From contig JAKGHH010000008.1 in the NCBI GenBank assembly GCA_022828595.1, positions 2,850,728 through 2,914,727 of the forward strand: a DNA stretch of 64,000 nucleotides, written 5' to 3'. This DNA comes from Nelumbo lutea (Eukaryota > Streptophyta > Magnoliopsida > Proteales > Nelumbonaceae). Under the pieces are notes generated by a model. That model saw nothing but the letters and a program-made list of their open reading frames with translations. It had not been told where the DNA came from and ran no database searches. Made by a program: the position numbers and the translations under genes. Positions 24,648 to 36,405 of this stretch are shown here, piece by piece. The stretch's first letter is position 1, and every line of letters starts with the position of its first letter.

Positions 24648-26848
24648 ATGGCTTCTTCTTCTTCATCAAATGAGGTGGAGATTCGGGAGGCGAATTACGA
24701 AGCCAAAATCGTCTCCAACTTTTTACTTGCTTCGACATTTCCTCAAACACCTTTCTCTCCCCCACGTTTTCGACATTTGAAACCCAATCTCGTTTCAACA
24801 CCCCCCGATATCATCCAGGTGCTACACAGGTCGCTGTTATCATCCGCTGATCGGTGTTTCAAGACTTTAAACTCAATCATTTCTGCAAATTCTTTTCTTC
24901 AGAATCTCTTCTCTTTACCTACCAATTTTTGCAACTTCTTCCAGGTAATTCTCTGCACCCTTCTTCTTCCCCTAATGAAATATTTTAGAATTCTTTTGAT
25001 ATAGACAATTACGGATTTTCACTTCAAGACTGTCATAAAACTTTAGAAACCTTTTGATATAGACAATTACGGATTTTCACATCAAGACTGTCATAAAACT
25101 TTAGAATCCTTTTGATATAGACAATTATGGATTTTCACTTCAAGACTGTCATATCCAAGTATGACAAGTAATTGAAACAATGTCTGCCCACAATTGGCCT
25201 TTGTACGTGCAATTGATTGGGAAAGGTGGGAAATACTTTCTTAAATTCTATCTCATTATAAATACCATATATAAGTTGTTTGGTTAGGGATTTTCGTTCA
25301 TACAAAACCTTCACTGGGATAAATTAGAAATTTGTCTTAAAGGATATGTTCAAACCAAACGTGAAAAGCTATTCCTTCATTCCTTGGCTTGGATAGGGAT
25401 TTATTTTCTCTGTTCAAACATCAAACACTCGTATTGTTCCTGCAAGAGAAAAATTTATAGTCTGAATATAGACTTTGTCTGTCCTGAAAGTTATATCTGC
25501 AGCCAAGTAGTTCTCATATGGTATTTGAGTTGGTCATTTTGCTTCAGATACTTACTTACCTAAATGTGGCAATGGGTTGATTCTTGACGATACAAATTCC
25601 ATTGAGGTGTGCCATCTCTAACAGGGGAAATCTGGGGAGTTAGTTAGATTCAGGCAGGGCCAAATTACATTGGAGATGAAGGTCAGTAAGGACAAGCCTT
25701 AGATGATGGAGATGTCGATGGAAATTAGTCATATTGATATAGTCAGATTATTAACTGGTTTGAGCTATGGTAGCCCAGGAACACAAGAAAACAGTTAGGT
25801 TGGGGTTTTGGGCTGGTTGTCAGCATGAGTAAATGGTTGCCACATATAACTCTTATCAGGACTTAAGTTGCACAAATTTCTCTTATTTCTTAAGAGACCT
25901 GTGTACTAGTACTACATTGAAATTAGTCATATTGATCTAGTCAGATTATTAACAGTTAGGTTGGAGTTTTGGGCTGGTTGTCAGCATGAGTAAATGGTTG
26001 GCACATATAACTCTTATCAGGACTTAAGTTGCACAAATTTCTCTTATTTCTTAAGAAACATGAGTACTACATTGAAATCTTCTTTCAGATTCATTGCAGA
26101 AATTCCAGGAGTCTCAATACCTTGTACAACCACAACTTTGCTGCCATTTTACCTGGTGATTCAGTGGCAGGGATTGTGGTGTCAAATGGAATTTTGAACT
26201 TCTTGAACATCTATAACACTCTGCTGATTGTCCGGCTTGTTTTGACCTGGTTTCCCAACACTCCTCCGGCCATTGTTAGCCCCCTCAGGTGTGCTTCTTT
26301 AACCCTCATGAATGCTCTCGACTTACTAGTGTAAAGAAAAATCAATCTTGAGCAATCAGAGCTATTGGAGTTCCAAATTTGCTTGCCTGTGATTGTGTAC
26401 CGTCAATTAGAATACAAAGATATGCTATCTGATTTTCTAGACACTTCAAATTCTAATGGAGCCTATACAACTGGTTTTGTTGTTATCCTTGCAGTGATTG
26501 TTTTGATTTTTTTTTATTTTTGTCTTCTATGCCTCAAATGTTTTGATTTGGAATTTCTTTTTTTTTTCTCCTTCATTCAGCACATTGTGTGATCCTTACT
26601 TGAACATATTCCGAGGGATTATTCCACCTCTTGGAGGGACACTGGATCTCTCTCCTATTCTAGCCTTTCTAGTTTTAAATGCCTTCACCAGCACTGCCGC
26701 TGCTCTTCCTGCTGAATTACCCATTACAGGAGCATCTGAAGTAGGGCAATCTTCATCTAAATCAAGGTTTTTTAGTCCCACTACAGCACAAAGGAAATGG
26801 TTAAGAAGGGTTTACGGCAATGGATCAAAGAACTCTGGAGGGTCTTAG
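24648..26848 (+). CDS. YLMG1: YGGT-family membrane protein, YLMG1-like, plastid
   Basis: Three exons: 24648-24944, 26089-26288 and 26581-26848, GT-AG borders, phase kept, 254 residues. Residues 1 to ~115 are a Ser-rich transit/linker region. The YGGT domain follows: GDSVAG, helix 1 (NGILNFLNIYNTLLIVRLVL), then TWFPNTPPAIVSPLSTLCDP, YLNIFRGIIPPLGG and helix 2 (LDLSPILAFLVLNAFTS). Arabidopsis YLMG1 proteins are plastid-localised and linked to nucleoid distribution and photosystem II; the cyanobacterial and bacterial relatives are YggT/YlmG. An in-frame ATG at 24456 would add 64 residues, but it lies only 3 bases after the TATA box; ATG 24648 has an AACATGGCT context and gives a family-like length. 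Stop TAG at 26846-26848. The gene looks intact. Confidence 0.93.
24992..25152 (+). repeat. Three tandem ~58-bp repeats in YLMG1 intron 1
   Basis: TTTTGATATAGACAATTACG with the following ~38 bases occurs at 24992, 25052 and 25110 with few changes. It lies just inside the donor side of intron 1. Confidence 0.9.
25721..26079 (+). repeat. ~197-bp tandem duplication next to the YLMG1 exon 2 acceptor
   Basis: The block 25721-25918 (ATTAGTCATATTGATATAGTC to ACTACATTGAA) is repeated at 25919-26079 with about 35-40 bases deleted from the second copy. The second copy ends at the pyrimidine tract of the exon 2 acceptor (26088). Confidence 0.88.
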
Positions 26849-27862
26849 TTAATTCCTTCACTTTAAAGAGTGCTTTGTTTCTTGATTTTCTCTGTGAAAT
26901 CCATGACATGTAGACATGAAAAAGTTATGGATGTTCTGTGTATTCTCATTGTCATTCAAGTTAGTTAGAAACTTAGAATCTCCTTAATTACCTTGTTTTT
27001 TTATCCTTCTTTATGACCTACCAGTGGCAGAACTGTATGTCATGTCCTTCAGATGCATCACGCTGTCAAATGGGAAGTTTTTACTATTTATCAATGCTTT
27101 GAAAAGCAAATTGGGCACTAAAGCAGAATGTGGCTTTTCCCTTCCCTGGCTTTTGTTTCCCGATCAACCTAAAAACCGAAAACTGGCTATTTTCATTGAA
27201 CCGGATTGGGGGCCTGTTCCAGTCAGAACCATTTCAATTGGACAGTCAAGTCCAATATATGGTTGTTCTATTAAGGCTTGCACTTCACCCATATACTGGT
27301 CTAGTTTTTTATTTACACGAAATATGGAGAGTAATGACAATCAAGATGATTTATAAAGTTGTTCATAAAAAAAGGTACTTTATAAAGTCCAAACTCTGAC
27401 TCTCTGAGGTATTAACAATGTTAGAATGCCAGGATTTGTTTAGGACAATGGCCCAAGAAATGACGATTAAAACAGAGATGTTTATTTTAATTTGTGCCCT
27501 GCTTTGAGAATTCAGATATTCTGCTGGTCATATGGCTATTTCTTTTCAATTTGGGGTTGATCGATACAAATTTTTGAGAAAGGTGTCTTGTCACATCACA
27601 TGAGATAAACTAGAAAATGCATACTTGGGATTGATCATTGGCGTTGAGAGATATATATATATTTTTTGTTTATCTTGGTGTTTGTAGAAGAAAGGCCAAA
27701 ATTGACGTTCATGTAGAAATAACAATTTGTATCAATTTGAAAGAGTTTTACTCACAAAATTGTGTTGGTCAACCTTAAACATAACAGGTAGAAACAGCAA
27801 TGAAACCACACACAACTCGAGTTTGTCTTACAAGTTAAAATTGTCAAACGGTGCAGTTAATA
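26849..27862. other. Downstream of YLMG1, no further gene recognised
   Basis: Should contain the YLMG1 3' UTR and terminator. A 110-codon frame at 27024-27356 has no recognisable family or gene structure. Confidence 0.45.
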
Positions 27863-27969
27863 GGCTCAGTTTGGAAGGAATATAAATATAAATATGTAGA
27901 TTGCAAAACCTTGTATTTTGTATGTATGCGTATTGTATATATTTGTATTTGTATTTCCAAAGTGAGCTT
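27863..27969. mobile_element. Short MITE, GGCTCAGTTTGG family
   Basis: Begins GGCTCAGTTTGGAAGGAA and ends TTCCAAAGTGAGC with the reverse-complement TIR. Same family as the clean copy at 42513-42631. Confidence 0.7.
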
Positions 27970-28460
27970 AGGTTCCCTTTGTCTTCATGTAGAAAGGACG
28001 AAAATTGACGTTTTTGCTGTATATGAGCATCAAGTTATCAAAGCAGTGTTTGTTTCATGGTTGGAATAAGAAAAATCATTGGCATGGTCCAGAAAATAGG
28101 ACCCATTGTTTGAAACTAAAGATGCATTTTTTGAAGCATATGATACATTAAAGCGTGTTTAGTAGTTTATTTCGTGATTGTGTTTTGATTTTTGAACCAG
28201 GCAATACAAGTGTCAAGAGAGAGTTTTCCTTTCTGATATTCTTGCACGGTGGAGAATATGATAAATTATTGTGGGGGATTGCTATTTTTGGAACTATGAA
28301 TTAGTATTCTCGATTCGTTCCAATCTGGGTTTTCTGTACGGGTCAGGCCTGGGCCAGAAAATTAGGGCATGAAGTTTGCACCTTTAGAATTGGGCCTGGT
28401 TGATCTTCAACCTAATACAACCCGTTTGAGTTGCTGTTATAAAACCAAGGGTATTAGTTC

Positions 28461-28862
28461 CTGATGTTGTCCGCACCAGGTGGACACGCAATAAATGAAG
28501 TCCTGCCAACTTGGATGAGCTGAAGTGGAAGAACGAGGTGATGCATCGAACAGAACTTACAACCAAAGCGTGATCGGAGGTTCCGATGATGAATCTCTTC
28601 CACTCTAGCCTTTTTGCTCTTTTGCTTTTTCAACCTTGTTCGATCCAGACTAGTTCGCCCTTTATAACTTGGTTTGGCCGATTTTTTCACCTCTTATTGA
28701 CTTGAACATTAGAATGCCTTTCCCGATGACCTCATCCTAAAAATCTCTGACCGTGTTTTAGTTGCAGGTTTTGCTTGATGCACCTCCTCGTCTTTCCATT
28801 TTGGCTCGTCAAAGTTGGCAGGACTTTATTTGTTGTGCGTCCACCTCAATTAAGACATCGGT
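28461..28862. repeat. Long inverted repeat, ~85-bp arms
   Basis: The reverse complement of 28461-28557 (GATGCATCACCTCGTTCTTC, AAGTTGGCAGGACTTCATTT, CGTGTCCACCT) matches 28778-28862 at roughly three quarters identity, with about 220 bases between. Transcribed, it could form a long hairpin. No terminal TSD was found. Confidence 0.65.
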
Positions 28863-29430
28863 TCTATTTGCGAGGGTGGGACTATCATACTCCCTAGATG
28901 AGCGTCATCAACTAAATAATGGTAATAATGCCATCTCTATGGCTTTACATTGTGGTGTGGGTCAGTGGGTGTATTCTTAACACAGTTTTTAATAAACTAT
29001 CTTGGGTGATTGATTGTAATAAACAGTCCACATTAAAAAAATCAAGGAATTCACGGAATTTTCACAATAATAAACACCCCATAGTCTCTATGGTCCCAAT
29101 AGGCGTGACATGTTCCAAATTACTGGATCTTATCATGGCATTGTTGAAAATGGTAAAGCGGTCACTTGACATATGCTGATATGCATTATAGGAGCATGAC
29201 CTTGCTGAATTGAAAAACGCATTAAAGCCATTAAGGAGCTCACAACCACCTTAATTCACTAAACAAAGAAACAAGCTTTTTCAGTTGAATCACTTCAGCT
29301 ACTACCAAACAGCCCCTCAATGTATCCATGTTTGAATGAAATCGTAGAAGGTTCTTTTGCGAGTTCAAGCATAGCAGACATGAATAAGCCCAACTAAGCA
29401 AAGCGGCTCAATAATAAGGGTCATTTAGAC
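28863..29430. other. Intergenic DNA with the end of a GGGGCTGTTTGG-type element
   Basis: ACCAAACAGCCCC at about 29306-29318 is the reverse complement of a GGGGCTGTTTGG end, and the adjoining bases resemble the left end at 10669. The partner end was not found. Confidence 0.4.
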
Positions 29431-29699
29431 CAAGATTTTTAAAACTAAACCGGATAATGGACCGGTCAGTGGTCTGGTTTTTGGGTCAAAAGTCTGACTG
29501 TTCGAACCAAACAAACAGCCTAATCTGACAAAAAATAAAAAATCACCAAACTGTTGGATGGTTCAACCGTTTGGGTTAGCGGTTCGTTGACCAAATCAAT
29601 GGTTTTTGGGAAAATAATGATTTTGGATAAATACACCTAACTGGTTCCTGGTTTTTTTCTGGTCCAACCGTCCGGTCCAATCCAATTTTGAAAACCATG
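29431..29699. mobile_element. Non-autonomous hAT MITE, perfect 8-bp TSD
   Basis: Begins CAAGATTTTTAAAAC and ends GTTTTCAAAATT-like in inverse (TTTTGAAAACCATG), with GGACCGG / CCGGTCC near the ends. ATTTAGAC flanks it at 29423-29430 and 29700-29707. Confidence 0.85.
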
Positions 29700-29997
29700 A
29701 TTTAGACTATATTTGGTTTGAAGGAAAAAGTAGGGAAAGGTAGAGAAACATTTACAAACCTTGTAAATCTATTTACTTAATTGACCTTCCATTAGATGAT
29801 AGTGGAAAATGATAGTTTTGACCCTAATGTCTGTTTGAATAAATTTAATCAAAAGAAAATAAAAATAAAAAACGAGCAACCACTCTATTTGGTCATTTTT
29901 TTTCTAATAAGTGTTAGGGACACTTTTGGAATAAACCATGATTTAGACTATTTTCATGTCAATACAAACACTTCTTGGTGAAAGAGTCGATTAAGTA

Positions 29998-30454
29998 GGT
30001 GTTTGGCATCGATGTCATTGCTTTAGAGATGTTTTCAGAGAAAACGGTGCTGTCAGCATGAGGGTCTGTTGCATCATTTTCTCAAAAAATGACTCATTTT
30101 TTTGTTTGGCATCGATGCTGCCACATAGACTGTTTTATGGGAGAACAACAATGGTTTTGTTTGGTATCGGTCTTGTATAACCATTTTCAGCATTGGTCTA
30201 ACATTATCCAGCGCACAAGATGATGTTACGTCATTGCACCGTTAACAACAATGAGTTGTTTTCTGAGAAAACATTGAATTTAGCATTTGTTTGTACCACA
30301 CTTTCCCGATTTCCAAGGCGTGGTCTGGAGCAACGTCTTTTTCTAGAAAAACGATGCCAAATAAGAGGTCATTTTCTGAAGCACCGCATTTTTTGACATG
30401 GCATCGATGTGGCGTTGTTTTCTTAGAAAAATGGCATTGATGCCAAACACCGCC
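29998..30454. mobile_element. MITE with GGTGTTTGGCATCGATG ends, copy 1
   Basis: The left end GGTGTTTGGCATCGATG and right end CATTGATGCCAAACACC are inverted. Internal sequence closely parallels the copy at 44633-45162, including the motif on the lines of AAGATGATG...CATTGCACC. No coding capacity. Confidence 0.75.
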
Positions 30455-31433
30455 TAAGTAAATTGTTGCAAATTGTAGGGGTGTTTTAAAATGAAAACTA
30501 ATAGCATAGTTTAAGTAAATCAATGAAACTATAGGGGGTGTTCTAGTAAATGACTGCAATAACAATAATGTTGGTATTGTCTGGTCTTAGCAGTTTGATC
30601 GAATGCCCCCATATCAAGGGATCCTTCTTTTTTTTGGATTTTGGGAGGGGGAAAGTTGGTCAATGGGATTTTGATTTCCATTGACCAAAAACCCCATGTT
30701 CTTTTTTTAGATTTATGTGGGGACCGAGAAAAGTTTATTTTCCTAGGTGGGTAAATAACTTTTCCACTTGGGGGGAGGGGGGAAGTTGCCAACACTTGAA
30801 TGAGATAAAAATGCCCTTTTTAATAAGGGATTTTTATGGTTAAAATGGTCATTGCCTTATTTACATGAGAAATAAAAAGAACATGGGTAAATGCACTTAC
30901 CTCGAAAAGTCTTTCCTAAAAATAACTTATGCATTTGAATCCGAATCTCCTACCCACACAAACTTTGCCCATGTCTACCCACATAACATCGCAACCACAT
31001 ATAAAGAACTTCTCATCCTCTTACATAACATTATGCAGGGGCCTACACAAATTCTGCCCACGTCTACCCACAAGGACCATGACACATTATCCCTGAGTCA
31101 ACGTCTACCCACAAGGACCACGACACATTATCTACGAAAAAGGAACGGCCCAACTATGAAGTATCAACTTAGCTTTCTACAAGGAAGATAGTCAATATTT
31201 TTGGACTTGGACAGTTGAAATCATTTCCTTGTTCAATTTCATTTTCATTTTTTTCCGAATTGAACCGGCCTAGACCATTAGACATGGTGAATGACCCAAT
31301 CGATTTAATTTACAATCCTGACCTTCTTGGCATCTCCTTAGTTCCTCCCCGTCACAGGATCGGAAGAGCTTGAACAAGTATTACGTGTTTTATTTAATTT
31401 TTGCGGAGGCAAATCTGGATATAGCAAGCTTCC
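30455..31433. other. Upstream region of the GNAT gene, no other gene seen
   Basis: Contains a small hairpin (GGTCAATGG / CCATTGACC near 30657) and a 45-base-spaced duplication of GTCTACCCACAAGGACCA near 31058 and 31103. The promoter of the GNAT gene should lie at the right part; no clear TATA box was picked. Confidence 0.4.
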
Positions 31434-34400
31434 ATGTCGATGGCACTCTTGTTTCGCAGACCTGTTTTCCTAAAAAATGCACACCATGGCTTCAGAAACC
31501 ATTGCCTATCTCACGCTACTCCTGTTTCTGTGACAATGTGAGTTGCCCATTTTGTGTCTGTTTGAATTTGTTTGGTATAAACTTAAACTAATCATTTGCA
31601 GAGATTCTAGTTGTTTTCTTCAAATCAAAGTAAAATTAAGAGGGGGGTGGAGAGAGAGAGAGAGAGGTGGAGTAAGAATTTGCATGGTTACATCCTTTTT
31701 GTTTCGAATTCTCTGTTTCTACTAGAGCCGGAGCTGCTTTTCTCGTTCATATTCAAATCTAATTTTCTGGATAATCTAACTCTAAGCAACACTGTAAGAT
31801 TGGAGTGATTTTTCTCGATCCACATCGCCATTTACAGGAAGATCACTCCGGTAGCTTCACAAAAGCGAGAAAGGGGAAAACTCTCCATCTCGGAGGTTTA
31901 TACCCCTTCAGCTACCCAACTTCACACCGCATGTTCGTCGGGTCTCCGGTTCGACCGGTTGCCGTCATCAAATCAAGAGTGCGATCGGGGGCAAAGCCAG
32001 ATGATGAAATTCGGAGAATTTGTGGTTCGAGAGGCCTTTCTCGATGAAGAGTACTGGGTAGGTGAGGTCAGATGTGGTCTTAATACAAGATGGAACCACG
32101 ACCATGAATTTTTCTTTATTTTTTGCCCCTTTGCTCTATTTCCTTTTGTTGACAAGTTTATGGCTGTGAGCCTGTTGACTGTTTTTTTGTTTTGTGGTAG
32201 ACAGCGGCTTGGTTGAGAGCTGAAAGCCACTGGGAGGGTCGACCAATTGAGCGGTTTGTGTTTAAACCAAATTGCCTTCCACAGTTCCACCCCTTTCTTT
32301 ATCTGAAAATTTGGTAGAAAACCCACCAAATCTAGGAAGTGGGCAGCTCTTATCCGGCCAATAACTCAATAAGTTCTCAGTCTCTGTGATTGTGATGAAT
32401 TCGCATTTCGTCCTCACGGCTCCTTGCAGCTATGCATCATGAATATCTTGCTATGAATAAAAATATATAGGCTCACTTTGGAAGGATTATAAATATAAAT
32501 TTGCACATTATAAATACATATAAAATAATGCATATTTGTATTTGTATTATAAGAGTTCATTTGGTTTGTAAGAATAGGGGTCTGAAATCGGAATTGGAAT
32601 GGACTATTCTGATTCCGGCTGTTTGGTTGGGCGAAATAGGAATCCCATTCCCATTCCTGCTGGAATGACATTCCCCCATTTGAGGGAATGGCCATTCCAT
32701 GCCCCTCCCTTGAGAATGAAATCCTATTCCTGCTGATTTTAATTCTCATTCCCATTCATGTCTGAACAAAACAGATTATGGGAATAGACCATTCCAATTC
32801 TAATTCCGGAGGATTTTGATTCTGGTTATAATTCTGATTCCAATTAGGAACCAAACGGATCCTAAGATTTTGCATTATAATCAGAATTATATATAATGTG
32901 CATTAGAATTGGAATGGTCTATTCCCATATTTGTATTTATATTCCTTCCAAACTGAGCCATAGGCCTAGTTTGAAAGGAGTACGAATGAAAATATGTAGA
33001 GTGCAAAACTTTATATTTTGTATTATTTTTTATGTATTTGTATTGTACATATTTGTATTTATACTCTTTCCAAATTGAGTCATAGGTTCAGATTAAAAAG
33101 AGTATAAATACAAATATATATAATACAAATACATCAAAAATAATACAAAATTTACACTTTATATATACATATCTATACTCCTTCCAAATTAAGCCACAAG
33201 TATGTAGATATTCTTAATGCATGCTGAAAAAAAAAAGCTGTGAGGACAGTTTTGTGAGGACGAAATCTCAATTCAATTGTAATTTTCAAAATGATGTCCC
33301 ACATGGCCACATTCCTACTGCCTGGTTGGTTGATATCTTGTGCTGCCCATTTTCTCTCTCTGCGTGACATGCTAATCCATACAGCCAATGTGGGCCAAGG
33401 TTACTATTGAGGGCCCCTTTTGGGGGATTTTTGAACAACGGCTTCTGGTATTTTAAGGTGGGCCCTATGTAACAAATTCAAAAGTAATGCTTGGTGAAAA
33501 TGAGGAAAACCCACAACTTTCGAAATGCTAGTTGAGCAATTCTCACATGCTCAACCAACGCGGCTTCTCCATAGCAGCTTGATTGGGGCCTGAATAGAAT
33601 TTGTATTTATATGAACTAGTGTATCTCCATAGACAGCTAATCCTAGGGAGAGCCGTGCCTCACATATATCATAATTTTGCTGGTATATACATAAAAATGG
33701 ATTCATTATTTATGTGGCATCCTGGTCACAAATTTTCCTTCTTAATGCAGTTATGTTGATAGCTATAAAAGGAAATATACAGAGCAGGTAATATTTTAAT
33801 GCTATTTCATTTCCATATACTTAGATGATGTATAATCATGCAGTTGTGCTTCTTATTTAGGCCTTTTTTTTCGATTCATGATTTAGACCCCATTTGACAC
33901 CTGGGGGGGCTTAAGTGATAATTGAGTTACTGTAGCTTAACAAGGACACACACATACAAAAGAAAAAAGCTATGGTTACTTTATAACTAAGCTGCATTAT
34001 CAAAAGAAACTTCAAAGGAGTATCATCTAAGGGTCCCTTTGGTTCATATTTGGAATCAGAATCATAGTCCCTTGAAATCAGAATCAGAATAGTCCATTCT
34101 CATAGTCTGGTTCAGACAAAATTTGGAATGAAAATTAGAATCAGTTGGAATAGGATTTCATTTCCAAGAAAGAGAGAGAGAATTGTCATTCTCTTAAATG
34201 GGGGAATGTTATTCCATCAGGAATAAGAATGAGATTCTGCTTCCACCCAATCAAACAGCTATTGATTCCAATTTCAAACCCCTATTCCTATGAACCAAAT
34301 GGGCTGTAAGTGTTTACTGGATTTTTAAGTAGCTTTTACCTTGGTTATAGAAGCTGAAGCAACAAAATGAAAGCCCTCCTAATGGAAGTGCACACCGCAC

Positions 34401-36405
34401 AATAGGTGCAGCAAATGCGGGAGTGAATTCTCCAAACAGAGGCCATGCTTTCTGGGCTGTGTAGGCTGTCAACATGGTTCTCCTACATGACTAGAGGTGT
34501 AAAATCGGGCTGTGCCTCCCCGACATGAACTTGGACTGGCCCGGCACATTAGAGAATAAAATGTGAACAAGCCAGTTTTAAACCAAACACACAGTTGGAA
34601 ATGCAATCTCATTGAAGTTAAACAGCCAAAATTTTCTCATGTCTGAGTCTTTCTACTTGTAAGTTCTAACTATATTATATAATCTGTAGGAATTCAATGC
34701 ACTAAAAAGAAGATGCAGCGGGCAGCATGCCCACGAGTGTATTTGTCTTGTTGCGGTATGACATCAAATGTTTGCTTCACCTATTCATCTCCGTGATAAA
34801 TTTAATACAGATCAAGGTTTAAAATATCGATATGGGTAGGGATATATAGGGTGAATCAATATTTTTTTTTCTTAAAATTGGTTCAGGGGGCGGTTTAGGG
34901 CTCCTCCACCGTCTGAATCAGTTAGACCCTCAATGCACCTACTGTAGAGACGTATCAGAGAGATTCCAAACGATACGTATTAGCTGATATGTATCAATAC
35001 TTTGAACCTTGATCCAAATCAGCACAGTTGAAATCTGTTGCAAATAAGACATGTACAGTGGGCTATATAAATCAATTAGGAATGAATACATCTGTTACCA
35101 AATATATATATAGACTGATGGTTTCTAGCCCACTGTACACTGCCTTGTTTAGTGGTCTATCGCAAATGAACGTCATAAATCATAATATTAAAACGAAATT
35201 GAGATCTGGTCCTCATATAGACACTGAACTCACAGCCACATCATTGTGTATTAGGAACATCTTCCATGAATAATAATATATTTGTATGGGTGATGTTCCT
35301 AATTTACGAATAGATTATCTGTGGGGCGCCCATGCAAATTCATCAAAACATTGGTGAAGTGAGTTCTAAGGTACAAAGCAAACAATTTCACATTATTTTT
35401 CTTTATTCTTCAATTCAAGTAACAAGGGATTCTTATGCAATGTTGTTTAAAAACATCTTTAGGTAAAGAAAGAAGCGAGGAATGTACAACGCACTGTAGT
35501 TGGAACTCTAGATTTAAACATCCAGGAGGCGTTGCAAGGAGAGATGCATCCAGGGGTAAAATATGTTGTGATGGATCTATTTAATGTGGGGATCAAATTA
35601 ATCACTAGAAGAAATAATCTATTGTTGATTAATTCCTTCAATTAATAGGAACCCGTGAAGGCTCTGATACTTTCCAGAATAAACAGAGGGAGACCTTGCA
35701 AATACGGCTATATAGCCAACTTGTGTGTAGCCAAATTTGCACGTCGACAAGGGATTGCAAGTAACATGCTGTATTTTGCTATTGAATATGCCAAGTCAAA
35801 TGGTATGCATATGTCACCGTAGTCACACTCGTTGAAACATTGTTCAGTGTTTATTGGCGTTTGGTTTGCAGGAATTCAAACTGTTTGATTGCATAAAATT
35901 GGAATCTAATTTTCATTCTTGGTGGAATGGCATCCGCATATTAGAGAATGGTCATTTCTTCTCCTTCTCCTAGAAATGAGAATCCATTCCAACCAATTTT
36001 AATTTGGATTTCGTTTCTAATTCTAGTCTGAACCAAACTGATGAAGGGAATTGATCATTTTGATTCTGATTCCAAAAGATTTCGATTATAAACCAAACAG
36101 ATCCTCATGGTTGTCAAAAATGAAAATGTATGAATTATCCCCTTTATTTTTTATTTTTTAACTTGTATTTAGCAGGTGTGGCAAATATATTTGTGCATGT
36201 TCATGGAGATAACCTGCCTGCATGGGCATTGTACCATAAGATGGGTTTTCAGGTGATATGGCCAATTTGATTCTTTAGCCATCTTCCTGGTTTTATTTTT
36301 TTGTTTTTCAAGACTGATGCAAGCTCTTTCTTCCTTCAGGTAGTTGAAAAGGAGAGTTCTCGTTGGTTAGAGGGTCAGATTTATTTGCTTTGGTTAAAGA
36401 CCTGA
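31434..36405 (+). CDS. GNAT-superfamily N-acetyltransferase, probably plastid
   Basis: Nine exons: 31434-31537, 31838-32057, 32201-32253, 33751-33787, 34690-34755, 35463-35555, 35649-35802, 36176-36252 and 36340-36405. All borders are GT-AG, phase is kept at every junction and the product is 289 residues ending at TGA 36403-36405. The first ~70 residues look like a plastid transit peptide (MSMALLFRRPVF...). The core has FGEFVVREAFLDEEYWTAAW, a CLVAVKKEA strand, then the acetyl-CoA motif A CVAKFARRQGIASNML with RRQGIA at residues 223-228, and ALYHKMGF near the end. It resembles the plant plastid GNAT group (from memory closest to Arabidopsis At2g06025-type, GNAT6), which acetylates lysines and N-termini of plastid proteins. 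Start could instead be ATG 31440. Introns 3, 4, 5 and 7 carry MITEs but no exon is disturbed. Confidence 0.9.
32469..32550. mobile_element. Partial GGCTCAGTTTGG-family MITE in GNAT intron 3
   Basis: GGCTCACTTTGGAAGGATTA starts the copy; the right TIR is replaced by the start of the next MITE at about 32551. Confidence 0.5.
32551..32871. mobile_element. GGAATC-rich MITE, copy 1 (GNAT intron 3)
   Basis: Ends are TTCATTTGGTTTGTAAGAAT and, in inverse, GGATCCGTTTGGTTCCTAAT. The inside is built of GGAATCGGAATTGGAATGG-like words. Related copies at 34029 and 35858. Confidence 0.6.
32925..33195. mobile_element. Two tandem GGCTCAGTTTGG-family MITE copies in GNAT intron 3
   Basis: CTCCTTCCAAACTGAGCC-type and GTTTGAAAGGAGTACGAAT-type ends alternate at 32946-32990, 33062-33100 and 33178-33195, indicating at least one complete and one partial copy back to back. 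Confidence 0.55.
34029..34313. mobile_element. GGAATC-rich MITE, copy 2 (GNAT intron 4)
   Basis: Left end GGTCCCTTTGGTTCATA, right end in inverse TACAGCCCATTTGGTTCATA. The interior is AGAATCAGAATAGTCC-like, as in copies 1 and 3. Confidence 0.65.
34813..35011. mobile_element. hAT MITE, CAAGGTTTAAAATATCG family, copy 1 (GNAT intron 5)
   Basis: Starts CAAGGTTTAAAATATCGAT and ends ATCAATACTTTGAACCTTG. Flanks ATACAGAT and ATCCAAAT agree at 6 of 8 bases, consistent with an aged hAT TSD. Same family as the elements at 47099, 47176 and 47541. Confidence 0.75.
35213..35335. mobile_element. Foldback MITE, family FB, copy B (GNAT intron 5)
   Basis: GATCTGGTCCTCATATAG, CACAGCCACATCATTG, then ATTAGGAACATCTTCC and its inverse GGTGATGTTCCTAAT. 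Same order of motifs as copy D at 56062. Confidence 0.55.
35858..36107. mobile_element. GGAATC-rich MITE, copy 3 (GNAT intron 7)
   Basis: Left end GGCGTTTGGTTTGCAGGAAT, right end in inverse GGATCTGTTTGGTTTATAAT. Interior words such as GGAATCTAATTTTCATTC match copies 1 and 2. Confidence 0.6.

Noticed and set aside
31805..32047. 80-codon frame overlapping GNAT exon 2
   Set aside because: Wrong frame; the phase dictated by exon 1 and exon 3 gives the LRFDRL...FGEFVVREAF reading instead.
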